A stretch of 64,000 nt of DNA, from assembly GCA_015055545.1 (NCBI GenBank), contig SVHY01000002.1, positions 38,612 through 102,611 of the forward strand, given 5' to 3'. The notes beneath the pieces were generated by a model, which saw only the letters and a program-made list of their open reading frames with translations, did no database searches and had not been told where the DNA came from. Source of the DNA: Clostridiales bacterium (GTDB taxonomy: Bacteria; Bacillota; Clostridia; Christensenellales; Borkfalkiaceae). Shown here one piece after another: positions 1 through 8,438 of this stretch (its first letter is position 1; every line of letters begins with the position of its first letter). The translations under genes and the position numbers were made by a program.

Positions 1-2
1 AA

Positions 3-215
3 ATCAACAGGCTTTGGACGGTGAAAGAGGCGGCGTTTAAACTGCAAAACGGCAAAGCGTTTTTACCTAACGCAATAGAAACGGACGGCGTTTTGAAATA
101 CAGTACAGCGTTCAAAACCGACGGCGGGGAATATTTTCTCACCGTCGTAGGTAGCGCCGTAGAAACAACGAAAATAATCGCCGACGGCGATATTAGAATA
201 AAAAAAGGAGAATAG
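3..215 (+). CDS. C-terminal end of a truncated hypothetical protein
   Basis: The frame is open from the first bases of the window to a TAG stop, so this is the last 70 or so residues of a gene that begins upstream. A GTG at 21 could be read as a start, but no ribosome binding site precedes it and the frame stays open before it. The visible part is mainly short polar strands with a lysine-rich end. I recognise no family. It ends 3 bases before the next ATG, so the two genes are probably cotranscribed. Confidence 0.5.
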   Translation: MNRLWTVKEAAFKLQNGKAFLPNAIETDGVLKYSTAFKTDGGEYFLTVVGSAVETTKIIADGDIRIKKGE

Positions 216-218
216 ATT

Positions 219-758
219 ATGTATTGTAAAAAATGTGGTAAATTTATCGGTACGGACGAAGATTTGTGTTACGAGTGTAAGTCCGTGGACTTAATGGACG
301 AAAAGCCTACGCAACCTACGCCGCAGTTTCAACCTGCGTACGCACCCCAACCCAAGTTGCAACCGCAAGTAGAGCGCGAGGGAAGCGTGATGACGGGTTT
401 TGGCAAGGCGTTGGCTGGCACGATCGTCGGATTTTTCGCTTTTATCTTTTCAATTGTCGCGTTAATCGTCGGCGCAGGCACGGGCTTTACGGGCGGATTT
501 TTCGTCGTATGGTCGATAGCGGTTGCCGGTGGCGTGATTTCGCTCGTGTTCGGTATTCAATCTATTAAAGTATTTAAACGCGAAAAAAGAGCGGGTAGAA
601 AACCGCCTATTCCCGCGCTCGTTTTAGGAATATCGGCTACGGTGTTGGCAGGGCTGACCATTTTGTATGCGTTTATCGCATTGATTGGCGCGCTTGCATA
701 CGATCCCTATTACGACCCTTACTATTATGATCCTTATTACGACGGATATTACTATTAA
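219..758 (+). CDS. Zinc-ribbon membrane protein with tyrosine-rich tail
   Basis: This is a 179-residue protein of unknown role. It opens with a zinc-ribbon (CKKC at residues 3-6 and CYEC at 17-20), followed by a proline/glutamine-rich linker (about 30-55) and three hydrophobic stretches (about 63-88, 93-113 and 130-160) that look membrane-spanning. The last 20 residues are almost only Tyr, Asp and Pro. Proteins with an N-terminal zinc ribbon plus a small multi-pass membrane domain (DUF4190-like) are common in Firmicutes and mostly uncharacterised. A good AAAGGAG at 204-210 fixes the start. The gene ends at a bidirectional terminator facing a convergent operon. Confidence 0.7.
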   Translation: MYCKKCGKFIGTDEDLCYECKSVDLMDEKPTQPTPQFQPAYAPQPKLQPQVEREGSVMTGFGKALAGTIVGFFAFIFSIVALIVGAGTGFTGGFFVVWSIAVAGGVISLVFGIQSIKVFKREKRAGRKPPIPALVLGISATVLAGLTILYAFIALIGALAYDPYYDPYYYDPYYDGYYY

Positions 759-767
759 GAAATACGC

Positions 768-797
768 AAAAACGGACGGTGGCAACCGCCCGTTTTA
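768..797. terminator. Bidirectional intrinsic terminator
   Basis: A hairpin with arms AAACGG-CGGT and ACCG-CCGTTT is flanked by A and T runs on both sides. It lies between two convergent genes ending at 758 (+) and 814 (-), so it can end transcription in both directions. Confidence 0.7.
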
Positions 798-813
798 TCA
801 TGTAAAGAAGTCT

Positions 814-1809
814 TTATTCAATCGGAAAACTGCGCACGTAGTTTCCGCTGGTGAGCTTGCCGAATAAATATTTCATGCTCGCCGATTCGGTTAAGATAAG
901 CACTCTGCCATTTTCGTAAACGAGTTCTTCTGCCATAGGCGGGCAAACGACGTCTTGTACGAGGCAATCGCCGTCCAAATACACGATAGGGGTTTGCACG
1001 TCGTCAAAGTCCAAATTTCCCGTTTTTGCTTGCTCTAAATCGTATACGAGCAGGTGGGATTTGGTTAAACCCCAAGACGTGGATAAAACGATTTTTCCGC
1101 TGTCCGTAAGGCACATGCCCTGTACGTTGGACGTGGTTGAAAAATAGAATTCGGGCATAGGGCGGATAGGTTTACCTGTATTTTCGTCCAACGTCATCAC
1201 TGCCATCAGCGCGGTGTTTTTATCGCCGCAAGGGGTAGTGATACGGTGGTGTTCGGGCGTAGTATATTCGCTGCCGTCGCGATAGAACGCGCCCGCGTAT
1301 AATACGCCGTCGTAGACGGAGCAATAGGACACGGGCAGGGGTACGGAAACGCTATCCACTTTGGTTGCTTTGCCGTCGCCGTCCAGCACGTCGGACAATA
1401 AAAACATATCGCAATAGGTGCTGTCCTCGCCCGTATTATACGCTACGTATACCCACTTTGCGAAATGCGTAACGCCGCCCGCGTGGCTGGTGTAAGCCGA
1501 ACCGTCCGCGTTATACAGCTCGCACTTTGTCGCGCCGTCGTCGTCCACGATATAGAGCATGGACGGGGATTCACCGTCCTTATGATAACCGCTCATAAGA
1601 TACGTGTCGTCGTCCAGCTTGTCAAAGCCCTGTGGTACGAACCCCGACCACAGCCCGGGAATTTTCATTTCCCGCTCCGCGCCCTTGAAAAAGAACTTCG
1701 CGAAGATGAACTTTTCGCCCGCGTGCACGATAAGCACGAGCGAGAGCAACACGCTCAGGATAATACACAGGATTTTTGCCCACAGGGGCATTTTTTTCTT
1801 TTGTTCCAT
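814..1809 (-). CDS. Membrane-anchored secreted protein, beta-propeller-like
   Basis: This is a 331-residue protein with one N-terminal signal anchor (about residues 11-30) and an extracellular remainder rich in short beta strands. Phrases such as QGFDKLDDDTYLMSGY and IVLSTSWGL resemble repeated blades of a propeller, but no enzyme motif is visible. It is the last gene of a leftward operon: its ATG overlaps the stop of the glycosidase gene (TAATG) and an AAGGTGA lies inside that gene's end. A role at the cell surface with the sugar transporter and glycosidase is possible but unproven. Confidence 0.6.
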   Translation of the reverse strand: MEQKKKMPLWAKILCIILSVLLSLVLIVHAGEKFIFAKFFFKGAEREMKIPGLWSGFVPQGFDKLDDDTYLMSGYHKDGESPSMLYIVDDDGATKCELYNADGSAYTSHAGGVTHFAKWVYVAYNTGEDSTYCDMFLLSDVLDGDGKATKVDSVSVPLPVSYCSVYDGVLYAGAFYRDGSEYTTPEHHRITTPCGDKNTALMAVMTLDENTGKPIRPMPEFYFSTTSNVQGMCLTDSGKIVLSTSWGLTKSHLLVYDLEQAKTGNLDFDDVQTPIVYLDGDCLVQDVVCPPMAEELVYENGRVLILTESASMKYLFGKLTSGNYVRSFPIE

Positions 1810-3536
1810 TATTTCACCTTATTTGCTTCCGCGGTAATTTCCGCGTTGATTTTTTTCATAAATTCCACGGGAATTTTCACGATTTCTCTATCGTACGTTA
1901 CCAGCCCGTTAATCTCTTCTTCCACGTCTGAAACTTGCGTGTAAATGCACCCGCACAAGCCCTTTTTAATTAGCGGCAACACCTTTTTAAGATACAGTTT
2001 TTCCACCGCCGCGCCGAGCGTTTCAAACGAACGGAATTTCTTATATCCGAACTCTTTTTCTTCGTCGAAAACGTGTCCTGCGCATTTCATGGAATACCCG
2101 CCGAATTCGCTAAGAACCACAGGTCGGCTGTCCTTGGGTACGCGCAAGAGGGTATAATAGGTATGCAAGCTTTTGAGCTCCGTTTTGCCTACGCCCTGAT
2201 CGTGCCAACCGCTGACGGAATCGATGATACGCGTGTTGTCCAAGCTGCGTACGTACTCGGTAAAATGCGCGGAATCGAACTGTCCCCAGCCCTCGTTGAA
2301 AATTGTCCAAAGCCCGATACACGGGCAGTTATACAGCTTTGAAACCGTTTCGTCCACGGCGTGAGCAAACTCCGCGCGCCCGTCTGCGTCGTTACGTGCA
2401 AAATACGCGTAATCGTCGTCGCGGTGCTTAAAGCCCAAAAAGGGCAGGAGCGCAATATGCGACCATTTATAATCGCCGCCGCCGTTCACGAAATCCTGCC
2501 AAACGACGAGCCCTAATCTATCGCAATGATAATACCAACGCATAGGCTCGATTTTAATGTGTTTGCGCACGGTGTTAAAGCCCATGTCTTTGAGCAGTTT
2601 CAATTCTTCCCAAGCCGCTTGATCGCAAGGATAGGTGAGCATACCATCCGACCAATACCCCTGATCGAGTACGCCGTTAAAAAAGTAGGGTTTGCCGTTC
2701 AAGGTCAAGCGCGCTACGCCCTGTTCGTCCCGCGTTTTTCCAAAGGCACGGAACGCGAAATAGCTCTCGATTTTATCTCCCGTCGCGCTCGTGATGACGC
2801 AATCGTACAGTTTGGGGTTTTCGGGCGACCAAGGCTCGAAATCGTAGCGCAAGTCCGTTTCGCTTTGATACCGTTCCCGTAAAATTTCCGTGCCGTTGTC
2901 GTATACGGTAATTTTTTGCCATTCGTCGCCGCAATTCGATTGCACGCGAACGTTCTTGTCTGTAAAATTCGGCGTAAAGCGCAAACCCGTTATATGCGTT
3001 TTTGGCATAAATTCCAACCAAACCGTTTGCCAAATCCCGCTCTGGGGCGTATACCAAATCCCGCCGCGTTTATCTTTTTGTTTCCCGAACGCGCCGCCGT
3101 TTCTCGTTCCTTCGTCGCGGCATTTTACAACCAGTTCGTTTTCGCCTGCTCGTGCGTTTTCAAGCAGCGTCGAAAAAGCCGTGAACCCGCCGCGATGCAC
3201 GGCTACCTTTTCGCCGTTGAAAAATACTTCCGCCTCGCTGTCTACCGCGCCAAAATGCAGTTTAATAGCGCCGTTTAAAAAGCGTTCGTCTATGACGACG
3301 CTTCGGCTGTACACGAGCGTTTCGCCGCTTTCTAAACGGAAATTCTCAATGCCGCTAAGCAACGTTTCGGGGGAAAAGGGAACGAGAATTTTTCCGTCGA
3401 AAACAACGCTTTCGCCCCGTAGTTTTTGCAAATTCCATTTTCCGTTCAAACACAGCCAGTTTTCCCGTTTAGCCTGCGGGAAAGGGTGCTGACTATGCGG
3501 CGTTTCGCCTACGTTATATCTCGTTTTCAAGGTCAT
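1809..3536 (-). CDS. Glycoside hydrolase family 2 protein
   Basis: This is a 575-residue GH2 enzyme (beta-galactosidase, beta-glucuronidase or beta-mannosidase type). The order is a jelly-roll sugar-binding domain (about 20-180), an immunoglobulin-like domain (about 185-265) and a TIM barrel from about 275. The acid/base is Glu415 in FNEGWG and the likely nucleophile is Glu477 in VLSEFGG. There is no signal peptide, so it acts in the cytoplasm on imported sugar. It is shorter than LacZ and lacks the C-terminal domains; the substrate cannot be told. Its start lies 23 bases inside the end of the MFS transporter gene upstream, which suggests that the pair imports and cleaves the same glycoside. 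Confidence 0.85.
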   Translation of the reverse strand: MTLKTRYNVGETPHSQHPFPQAKRENWLCLNGKWNLQKLRGESVVFDGKILVPFSPETLLSGIENFRLESGETLVYSRSVVIDERFLNGAIKLHFGAVDSEAEVFFNGEKVAVHRGGFTAFSTLLENARAGENELVVKCRDEGTRNGGAFGKQKDKRGGIWYTPQSGIWQTVWLEFMPKTHITGLRFTPNFTDKNVRVQSNCGDEWQKITVYDNGTEILRERYQSETDLRYDFEPWSPENPKLYDCVITSATGDKIESYFAFRAFGKTRDEQGVARLTLNGKPYFFNGVLDQGYWSDGMLTYPCDQAAWEELKLLKDMGFNTVRKHIKIEPMRWYYHCDRLGLVVWQDFVNGGGDYKWSHIALLPFLGFKHRDDDYAYFARNDADGRAEFAHAVDETVSKLYNCPCIGLWTIFNEGWGQFDSAHFTEYVRSLDNTRIIDSVSGWHDQGVGKTELKSLHTYYTLLRVPKDSRPVVLSEFGGYSMKCAGHVFDEEKEFGYKKFRSFETLGAAVEKLYLKKVLPLIKKGLCGCIYTQVSDVEEEINGLVTYDREIVKIPVEFMKKINAEITAEANKVK

Positions 3537-4866
3537 TTCCCTTCTCCTTTTTCGCCGTTTTCTTTACCAAAATGGGTACGATGGCAAACATCAACAGCGC
3601 AGTAATCGCCGCCAACAAAAAGATTTCGGGCGCGGGGATATATTGCGTGGTCATCACGTCCGCGTTCGTCAAATCGGGCAGGGGGATTGCCGCCGCTTTA
3701 TTGATAGCGTTGCCGATAGCAGGACCTAAAAGCATAGGGATAAGTACGCTGAAAATCATACGCACGCCTTGCAGTTTTCCCGCGTCCTTTTCGGGGGTAT
3801 GATCGCGCACGAGCGCGCCGCAAAGCGCGGAAACGAGTATATAACCCGTAATCATCACGAACCCAGCCACACCAAAGAGTACGAGCGTCGCCGCCTTACC
3901 CGAAAGGAAAGAAAAGGCGTACATACCCGTAAGCCCAAGCGCGAACACGCCCGTTGCGGCGTAGAGCATAACGGCTTTGTTGCGTTTATCCGACAGCCGA
4001 CCTAAAAACACGTTTACCGCCGCACCGAGGATAATCGCCGCGCCGAACACGACGCTGTATTCCATGACGGTAAAGCCAAGATACGTTTTCATATAAATAA
4101 TGAGATACGGCATAAAAATCTGACACGCCACGCCGTACACGCCCATTAGCACGAGTGTGAGATACAACGGCGTATGTGCTTTGACGACGCTCGGTTTAAA
4201 CCCGTACGCAATATCTTTCAGCTTGCCGTTTTTAACGAGCGACGGGCTATCCTTTACGGTAAAAATTCCAACGATACCGCAAACGGTAATCACGCCGCCC
4301 AGCCCGAAGAATAAGCCTTTATAGCCGATAAACGATACGAGTATACCAAACCCGCCCGCTACGATGAGCATGGCGACGAGCGGTAGAACGGATAAAACGC
4401 TTTCCACCTTTCCGCGGTATTCTTCGCGGGTATTGTCCGTCACCCAAGCGTTGAACGCGGCGTCGTTCGCCGTCGAGCCGAACACGGTCATCACGCAATC
4501 GAGCGCTACGACGAGCGCAACGGCGATAGCCACGGCTTTTACCGTGGTCGTATCAAACAGTTTTGCGATATTCTCTGTCGTAATCAACCCGAACGCCGCT
4601 ACGGTAATACCCCAAATAATATACCCGAAAGATATAAACGAACGCCGATTTCCCGTTTTATCGGAAAGCGTACCCGCCACGAGCGTGGTTATCGTTGCGG
4701 CAACGCCCGAAAGCTGTACCATGAGCGTAACCGCGTCCAAATCAGGCGCGATGGTTTCAAACACGAACAGGTTAAAATATATATTTTCCACCGCCCAAGC
4801 GATTTGCCCAATCAACCCGAACAGCAATAAAATCGTCCAATTCCTTTTCCCAAAAACGTTTTGCAT
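3514..4866 (-). CDS. Major facilitator superfamily transporter
   Basis: This is a 450-residue protein with about 12 hydrophobic segments and the MFS loop-2/3 type motif GTLSDKTGNRR near residue 65, repeated in weaker form as GRLSDKRNKA in the second half. It is probably a sugar importer (GPH or related), judged from the glycosidase next to it. The chosen ATG at 4866 has AAGGTGA 4 bases upstream; an in-frame GTG at 4881 has none. It is the first gene of the leftward three-gene operon, read from a promoter at 4884-4912. Confidence 0.8.
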   Translation of the reverse strand: MQNVFGKRNWTILLLFGLIGQIAWAVENIYFNLFVFETIAPDLDAVTLMVQLSGVAATITTLVAGTLSDKTGNRRSFISFGYIIWGITVAAFGLITTENIAKLFDTTTVKAVAIAVALVVALDCVMTVFGSTANDAAFNAWVTDNTREEYRGKVESVLSVLPLVAMLIVAGGFGILVSFIGYKGLFFGLGGVITVCGIVGIFTVKDSPSLVKNGKLKDIAYGFKPSVVKAHTPLYLTLVLMGVYGVACQIFMPYLIIYMKTYLGFTVMEYSVVFGAAIILGAAVNVFLGRLSDKRNKAVMLYAATGVFALGLTGMYAFSFLSGKAATLVLFGVAGFVMITGYILVSALCGALVRDHTPEKDAGKLQGVRMIFSVLIPMLLGPAIGNAINKAAAIPLPDLTNADVMTTQYIPAPEIFLLAAITALLMFAIVPILVKKTAKKEKGNDLENEI

Positions 4867-4883
4867 AATATCACCTTGCACTT

Positions 4884-4912
4884 ATTATATCATATTTTCC
4901 CTTTTGTGTATA
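4884..4912 (-). promoter_or_regulatory. Promoter of the MFS-GH2 operon
   Basis: On the minus strand TATACA (4912-4907) and TATAAT (4889-4884) are 17 bases apart. The expected start site near 4877 would leave a leader of only about 11 bases that begins at the ribosome binding site of the MFS gene. Confidence 0.45.
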
Positions 4913-4941
4913 GTTATTTGCGGAAAATTTTCGCCGTCTGC

Positions 4942-4970
4942 TTTACTTTTTTTAAAAATAAGAGTATAAT
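4942..4970 (+). promoter_or_regulatory. Promoter of the EamA gene, leaderless arrangement
   Basis: TTTACT (4942-4947) and TATAAT (4965-4970) are 17 bases apart. The -10 box ends 7 bases before the ATG at 4978, so the transcript should begin at or next to the start codon. Confidence 0.6.
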
Positions 4971-4977
4971 AATGCGT

Positions 4978-5871
4978 ATGGAAAGTCAGTTATCAAGTGA
5001 ACAATTAAACGGCGGAGGAAAAGACAAGCGTGCTTTGGGCGTTTTGTGTATCCTTTTATCCGCGTTCTTTTTCTCGCTTATGAGCGTATTCGTGCGTCTT
5101 TCGGGCGATTTGCCCACCTTCCAAAAAGCGTTGTTTAGAAACGCCGTGGCGGCGGTTACGGCTTTTTGTTTGCTCGTAAGAAGTCGTTCGTTTGCGATTA
5201 AAAAAGGCTGTTTTCTTCCCTTGCTCGCCCGTGCGGTTGCGGGTACGGTAGGGATTATCGGCAACTTTTACGCCATCGATCATATGTACGTATCCGACGC
5301 GTCGCTTTTGAATAAACTCGCGCCCTTTTTCTCGGTTATTTTTTCCTTCTTTATCCTGAAAGAAAAGGCAAACTGGAAGGATTGGCTGCTCGTGTTTATT
5401 GCTTTTTTCGGCGCGTTGTTCGTGGTGAAACCGTCCTTTGATTTATCCAAAAGTATTCCCGCGCTCGTAGGCGTTTTGGGCGCGCTTGGCGCAGGTTTGG
5501 CGTATACGTTCGTGCGATATTTGGGCGGCAAGGGGGAACGCGCAAGCATTATCGTGTTCTACTTTTCCGTGTTTTCCACGGCGGCGGTGTTGCCCATGGC
5601 AATTGCCGATTTTCAACCCATGACGGCGGCGCAAGTGGTCTTTTTATTGCTTGCGGGCTTGGCGGCAAGCGTAGCGCAGTTTGCCTTGACGACGGCGTAT
5701 TCCTTCGCGCCCGCCAAAGAAATTTCCGTATACGATTATTCGCAGGTGCTTTTCGCCGCGATTTGGGGCGTTCTCTTCTTTTCCGAACTGCCCGACTGGA
5801 TCAGCTTTATAGGCTACGCAATCATCATCAGCGCGGCACTTGTAAAATATTTTCTTGGAAAGAAAAAGTAA
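4978..5871 (+). CDS. EamA (DMT) family membrane transporter
   Basis: This is a 297-residue protein with ten hydrophobic helices in two repeats, each with the EamA pattern (for example GVLCILLSAFFFSLMSVFVR near residue 20 and LGAGLAYTFVRYLGG in the second half). Family members export or import small metabolites; the substrate is unknown. The start was placed at ATG 4978, with ATG 4972 as the alternative, because the promoter -10 box at 4965-4970 excludes longer versions. No ribosome binding site is present, so translation may be leaderless. A strong terminator follows. Confidence 0.8.
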   Translation: MESQLSSEQLNGGGKDKRALGVLCILLSAFFFSLMSVFVRLSGDLPTFQKALFRNAVAAVTAFCLLVRSRSFAIKKGCFLPLLARAVAGTVGIIGNFYAIDHMYVSDASLLNKLAPFFSVIFSFFILKEKANWKDWLLVFIAFFGALFVVKPSFDLSKSIPALVGVLGALGAGLAYTFVRYLGGKGERASIIVFYFSVFSTAAVLPMAIADFQPMTAAQVVFLLLAGLAASVAQFALTTAYSFAPAKEISVYDYSQVLFAAIWGVLFFSELPDWISFIGYAIIISAALVKYFLGKKK

Positions 5872-5882
5872 ATTTGCTTTGT

Positions 5883-5921
5883 AAAAACCCGCGGCAAGCG
5901 TATACTTGCCGCGGGTTTTTT
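5883..5921 (+). terminator. Strong intrinsic terminator
   Basis: A perfect 16-bp stem including ACCCGCGGCAAG, loop CGTATA, then a run of T. It ends the EamA transcript. Confidence 0.9.
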
Positions 5922-6079
5922 GCATACTGCAAAGTAGCAAGATAAGAAAACACACAATATACTGATATAGAGATTTTTGCGAAAAAATGAAAAATAACCA
6001 CAAAAAACCGAAAGAAAACAACAAACAACCGTAAGAAAAGCACAAAAAAGTGAAAGAATAAGAAATTATATGTAAAGCG

Positions 6080-6108
6080 TTGCGTTTTCGGGGAATATAG
6101 GGTATAAT
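6080..6108 (+). promoter_or_regulatory. Promoter of the acyltransferase-glmM operon
   Basis: TTGCGT (6080-6085) and TATAAT (6103-6108) are 17 bases apart. A leader of about 23 bases follows, with the ribosome binding site AAGGAG at 6126-6131. The A-rich stretch 5922-6079 before it contains nothing else that I can recognise. Confidence 0.55.
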
Positions 6109-6137
6109 AGGAAAAGATTGACAAAAAGGAGCGAAAA

Positions 6138-6800
6138 ATGTATAAAATCACGGAACTTTACGATTTAGAGCGAACGCAGGCAAAGGAGTATTTGTCGCAG
6201 TTCACGTATCCGTACGAGGCTTTATCGGGGCTGAAAGCGTTTATCACGCGCTTTGGTGAAACGTTGGGTGAAGATTACGCGCAAATTTCGCCGTGCGTTT
6301 GGGTGCATAAGAGCGCGATTATTTCGCCTACGGCGCAAATCGGTTCGCCGTGCATTATCGGCGCAGGAACGGAGGTGCGGCACGGGGCGTTCATTCGCGG
6401 TAGCGCGCTCGTTGGAGAAAACTGCGTCGTCGGCAATTCGGTGGAGCTGAAAAACGTTATTCTATTCGACGGCGTGCAAGTGCCGCATTATAACTACGTC
6501 GGCGATTCTATTTTGGGGTTCAAGGCACACATGGGTGCGGGGTCGATTACGTCTAACGTCAAATCGGATAAGACGCTCGTCGTGATAAGGGACGGCGAAA
6601 AGAGCAAAGAAACGGGCATGAAAAAGGTGGGCGCAATGCTTGGCGATTTCGTGGAAGTGGGCTGTAACAGTGTGCTCAATCCGGGTACGGTGATAGGCAG
6701 GAACGCGCAAATTTATCCGCTTTCGTGCGTTCGCGGAACGGTTAAAGCGGATTGTATTTATAAAGACAAAAATCATATCGTTGGGAGGCAACATGGGTAA
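6138..6800 (+). CDS. Left-handed beta-helix (hexapeptide) protein, GlmU-C-like
   Basis: This is a 220-residue protein. After an alpha-helical N-terminus (1-55) come hexapeptide turns such as VHKSAIISPTAQIGSPCIIG, VGENCVVGNSVEL and the GAGSITSNVKSD stretch, which resembles the acetyltransferase half of GlmU. The pyrophosphorylase half is absent. It probably makes or modifies an amino-sugar nucleotide or binds one. It overlaps glmM by 8 bases, which fits a part in UDP-GlcNAc synthesis, but a different acyl acceptor is possible. Confidence 0.7.
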   Translation: MYKITELYDLERTQAKEYLSQFTYPYEALSGLKAFITRFGETLGEDYAQISPCVWVHKSAIISPTAQIGSPCIIGAGTEVRHGAFIRGSALVGENCVVGNSVELKNVILFDGVQVPHYNYVGDSILGFKAHMGAGSITSNVKSDKTLVVIRDGEKSKETGMKKVGAMLGDFVEVGCNSVLNPGTVIGRNAQIYPLSCVRGTVKADCIYKDKNHIVGRQHG

Positions 6801-8166
6801 ATATTTCGGAACGGACGGGTTTCGCGGCGAAGCGAACGTAGAACTTACGGCAAAACACGCTTTTGAAGTGGGGCGATTTTTGGGTTGGTATTTAACCGAA
6901 CGCGTAAAACGCGCGGGCGGTGAGAAAGCGAAAATCGTTATCGGTAAAGATACGCGAAGATCGGGGTATATGTTTGAATACGCGTTGTCGGGCGGGATCG
7001 TTTCCTCGGGCGCGGACGCGTATTTATTGCACGTGACCACCACGCCGTCGGTCGCGTACGTGACCAAGACGGACGGGTTTGATTGCGGCGTTATGATTTC
7101 CGCAAGTCATAACCCTTTTTACGATAACGGTATTAAACTCTTCAACGCCGCGGGCGAGAAGATGGACGACGAAACGATAGAGCTTATCGAAAATTACTTG
7201 GACGGTAGCGTGACGGCGTTTGGGCAAACGTATACCTCTCTTCCCTACGCTACGGGCGAAAAAATCGGCAGAACGGTAGACTTTGTAGCCGGTAGAAACA
7301 GATACGTTGGATATCTCATTTCGCTTGGCGTGTATTCGTTCAAGGGCGTGAAAGTGGGGCTGGATTGTGCAAACGGCAGTGCGTGGACGATAGCAAAAAG
7401 CGTATTCGACGCGCTCGGCGCGCAAACGTTCGTTATGGGCGCAGAACCAAACGGCGTCAACGTCAACGCAGGCGTAGGCTCTACGCATATCGAGAAATTA
7501 CAGGCGTTCGTGAAAGAGAACGGGTTGGACGTCGGCTTTGCTTACGACGGCGATGCGGACAGATGCCTTTGCGTGGACGAGAACGGCGAACTTGTAGACG
7601 GCGACAAAATTTTGTATATTTACGCGAAGTATATGCAAGAACGCGGCAAGCTTGTCAAGAACGCGATCGTTACGACGGTCATGTCTAACTTCGGGTTGTA
7701 TAAAGCGTTGGAAGAACTTGGTATAGACTACGTAAAAACGCCCGTAGGAGATAAATACGTCTACGAGTGCATGGCGAAGGAAGGATATATTTTAGGCGGC
7801 GAACAGTCGGGACATATCATTTTTTCTAAGTACGCTACGACGGGCGACGGCGTATTGACGAGCTTGAAAATTATGCAAGTTTTGATGGACAGAAAAGTGT
7901 CGTTATCCAAGCTCGCGTCGGGCATGAAAACGTATCCGCAAACGCTTGTCAACGTACGGGTAAAGGACAAAAAAGCCGCCTGCGAAAACGCGGCGGTGCA
8001 AGCGGCGGTAGACGCGGCGGCGAAAAAAATAGGGGATAAGGGCAGGGTTCTTCTTCGACAATCGGGCACGGAACCCGTCGTACGCGTAATGGCAGAAGCG
8101 GAGAGCAAAGACCTTTGCGACGAATGTGTGGAAAGCATCGTGAAAGTATTGAAACAAATTCAATGA
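6793..8166 (+). CDS. glmM: Phosphoglucosamine mutase
   Basis: This 457-residue enzyme converts glucosamine-6-phosphate to glucosamine-1-phosphate on the way to UDP-GlcNAc, the precursor of peptidoglycan and of several sugars made later in this window. The active-site serine is Ser105 in ISASHNP, the magnesium loop is YDGDADR (Asp252, 254, 256), and the phosphate-binding loop RQSGTEP is near the C-terminus. Length is normal for GlmM (about 450). The ATG at 6793 follows GGGAGG; an in-frame TTG at 6781 has no such site. The stop codon lies inside the first unit of a hairpin repeat. Confidence 0.95.
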   Translation: MGKYFGTDGFRGEANVELTAKHAFEVGRFLGWYLTERVKRAGGEKAKIVIGKDTRRSGYMFEYALSGGIVSSGADAYLLHVTTTPSVAYVTKTDGFDCGVMISASHNPFYDNGIKLFNAAGEKMDDETIELIENYLDGSVTAFGQTYTSLPYATGEKIGRTVDFVAGRNRYVGYLISLGVYSFKGVKVGLDCANGSAWTIAKSVFDALGAQTFVMGAEPNGVNVNAGVGSTHIEKLQAFVKENGLDVGFAYDGDADRCLCVDENGELVDGDKILYIYAKYMQERGKLVKNAIVTTVMSNFGLYKALEELGIDYVKTPVGDKYVYECMAKEGYILGGEQSGHIIFSKYATTGDGVLTSLKIMQVLMDRKVSLSKLASGMKTYPQTLVNVRVKDKKAACENAAVQAAVDAAAKKIGDKGRVLLRQSGTEPVVRVMAEAESKDLCDECVESIVKVLKQIQ

Positions 8167-8215
8167 ATTGAAAAGCTATGCTTTTCGTGAAATGCGCCTT
8201 TCGGCGCATGAATTG
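8163..8215 (+). repeat. ATGAATTG/palindrome repeat, copy A (short)
   Basis: Three copies of an 8-base unit (ATGAATTG at 8163, GTGAAATG at 8187, ATGAATTG at 8208) are separated by two different palindromes, AAAAGC-TAT-GCTTTT and CGCC-TTTC-GGCG. The first unit contains the TGA stop of glmM. The same unit recurs at 13300-13372 and 23213-23379. Confidence 0.75.
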
Positions 8216-8225
8216 AAATAACGAT

Positions 8226-8255
8226 AAACGCCTTGGACGAACGTCCAAGGCGTTT
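8226..8255 (+). terminator. Perfect hairpin after glmM, possible terminator
   Basis: Arms of 14 bp (AAACGCCTTGGACG and its complement) form a very stable hairpin. The T-run after it is short (TTT), so termination may be weak or the hairpin may protect the mRNA end. Confidence 0.5.
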
Positions 8256-8280
8256 ACCAAAATATATGATAAGGGGGAAA

Positions 8281-8379
8281 ATGATGAGCATATTCATTCG
8301 TCGTGTCGCCACAACTGATTTACGAATATATTATAACATACGGCGCGTAAAAAGTAAAGAGTACGAAAAAAATTTTTAA
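8281..8379 (+). CDS. Possible 32-residue basic small protein
   Basis: An ATG lies 3 bases after AAGGGGG, an unusually good ribosome binding site, and opens a 32-codon frame ending in TAA. The product is basic (many Arg and Lys) with no recognisable domain. There is no clear promoter of its own; it would depend on read-through past the 8226-8255 hairpin. It may be chance. Confidence 0.3.
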   Translation: MMSIFIRRVATTDLRIYYNIRRVKSKEYEKNF

Positions 8380-8403
8380 AAAATTTTAAAAATGATAGGT
8401 AGC

Positions 8404-8432
8404 AAACAAAAAATGTTATCTTGTAACATTTT
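8404..8432 (-). terminator. Terminator of the spmA-spmB operon
   Basis: On the minus strand AAAATGTTA and TAACATTTT form a hairpin followed by a T-rich run, just past the spmB stop codon. Confidence 0.6.
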
Positions 8433-8438
8433 GTCGTA

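Noticed and set aside
8226-8255. An origin or attachment site, because of the long perfect palindrome
   Set aside because: A single hairpin 60 bases after a stop codon is best read as an mRNA 3'-end structure; no integrase, dnaA box cluster or direct repeats are near.
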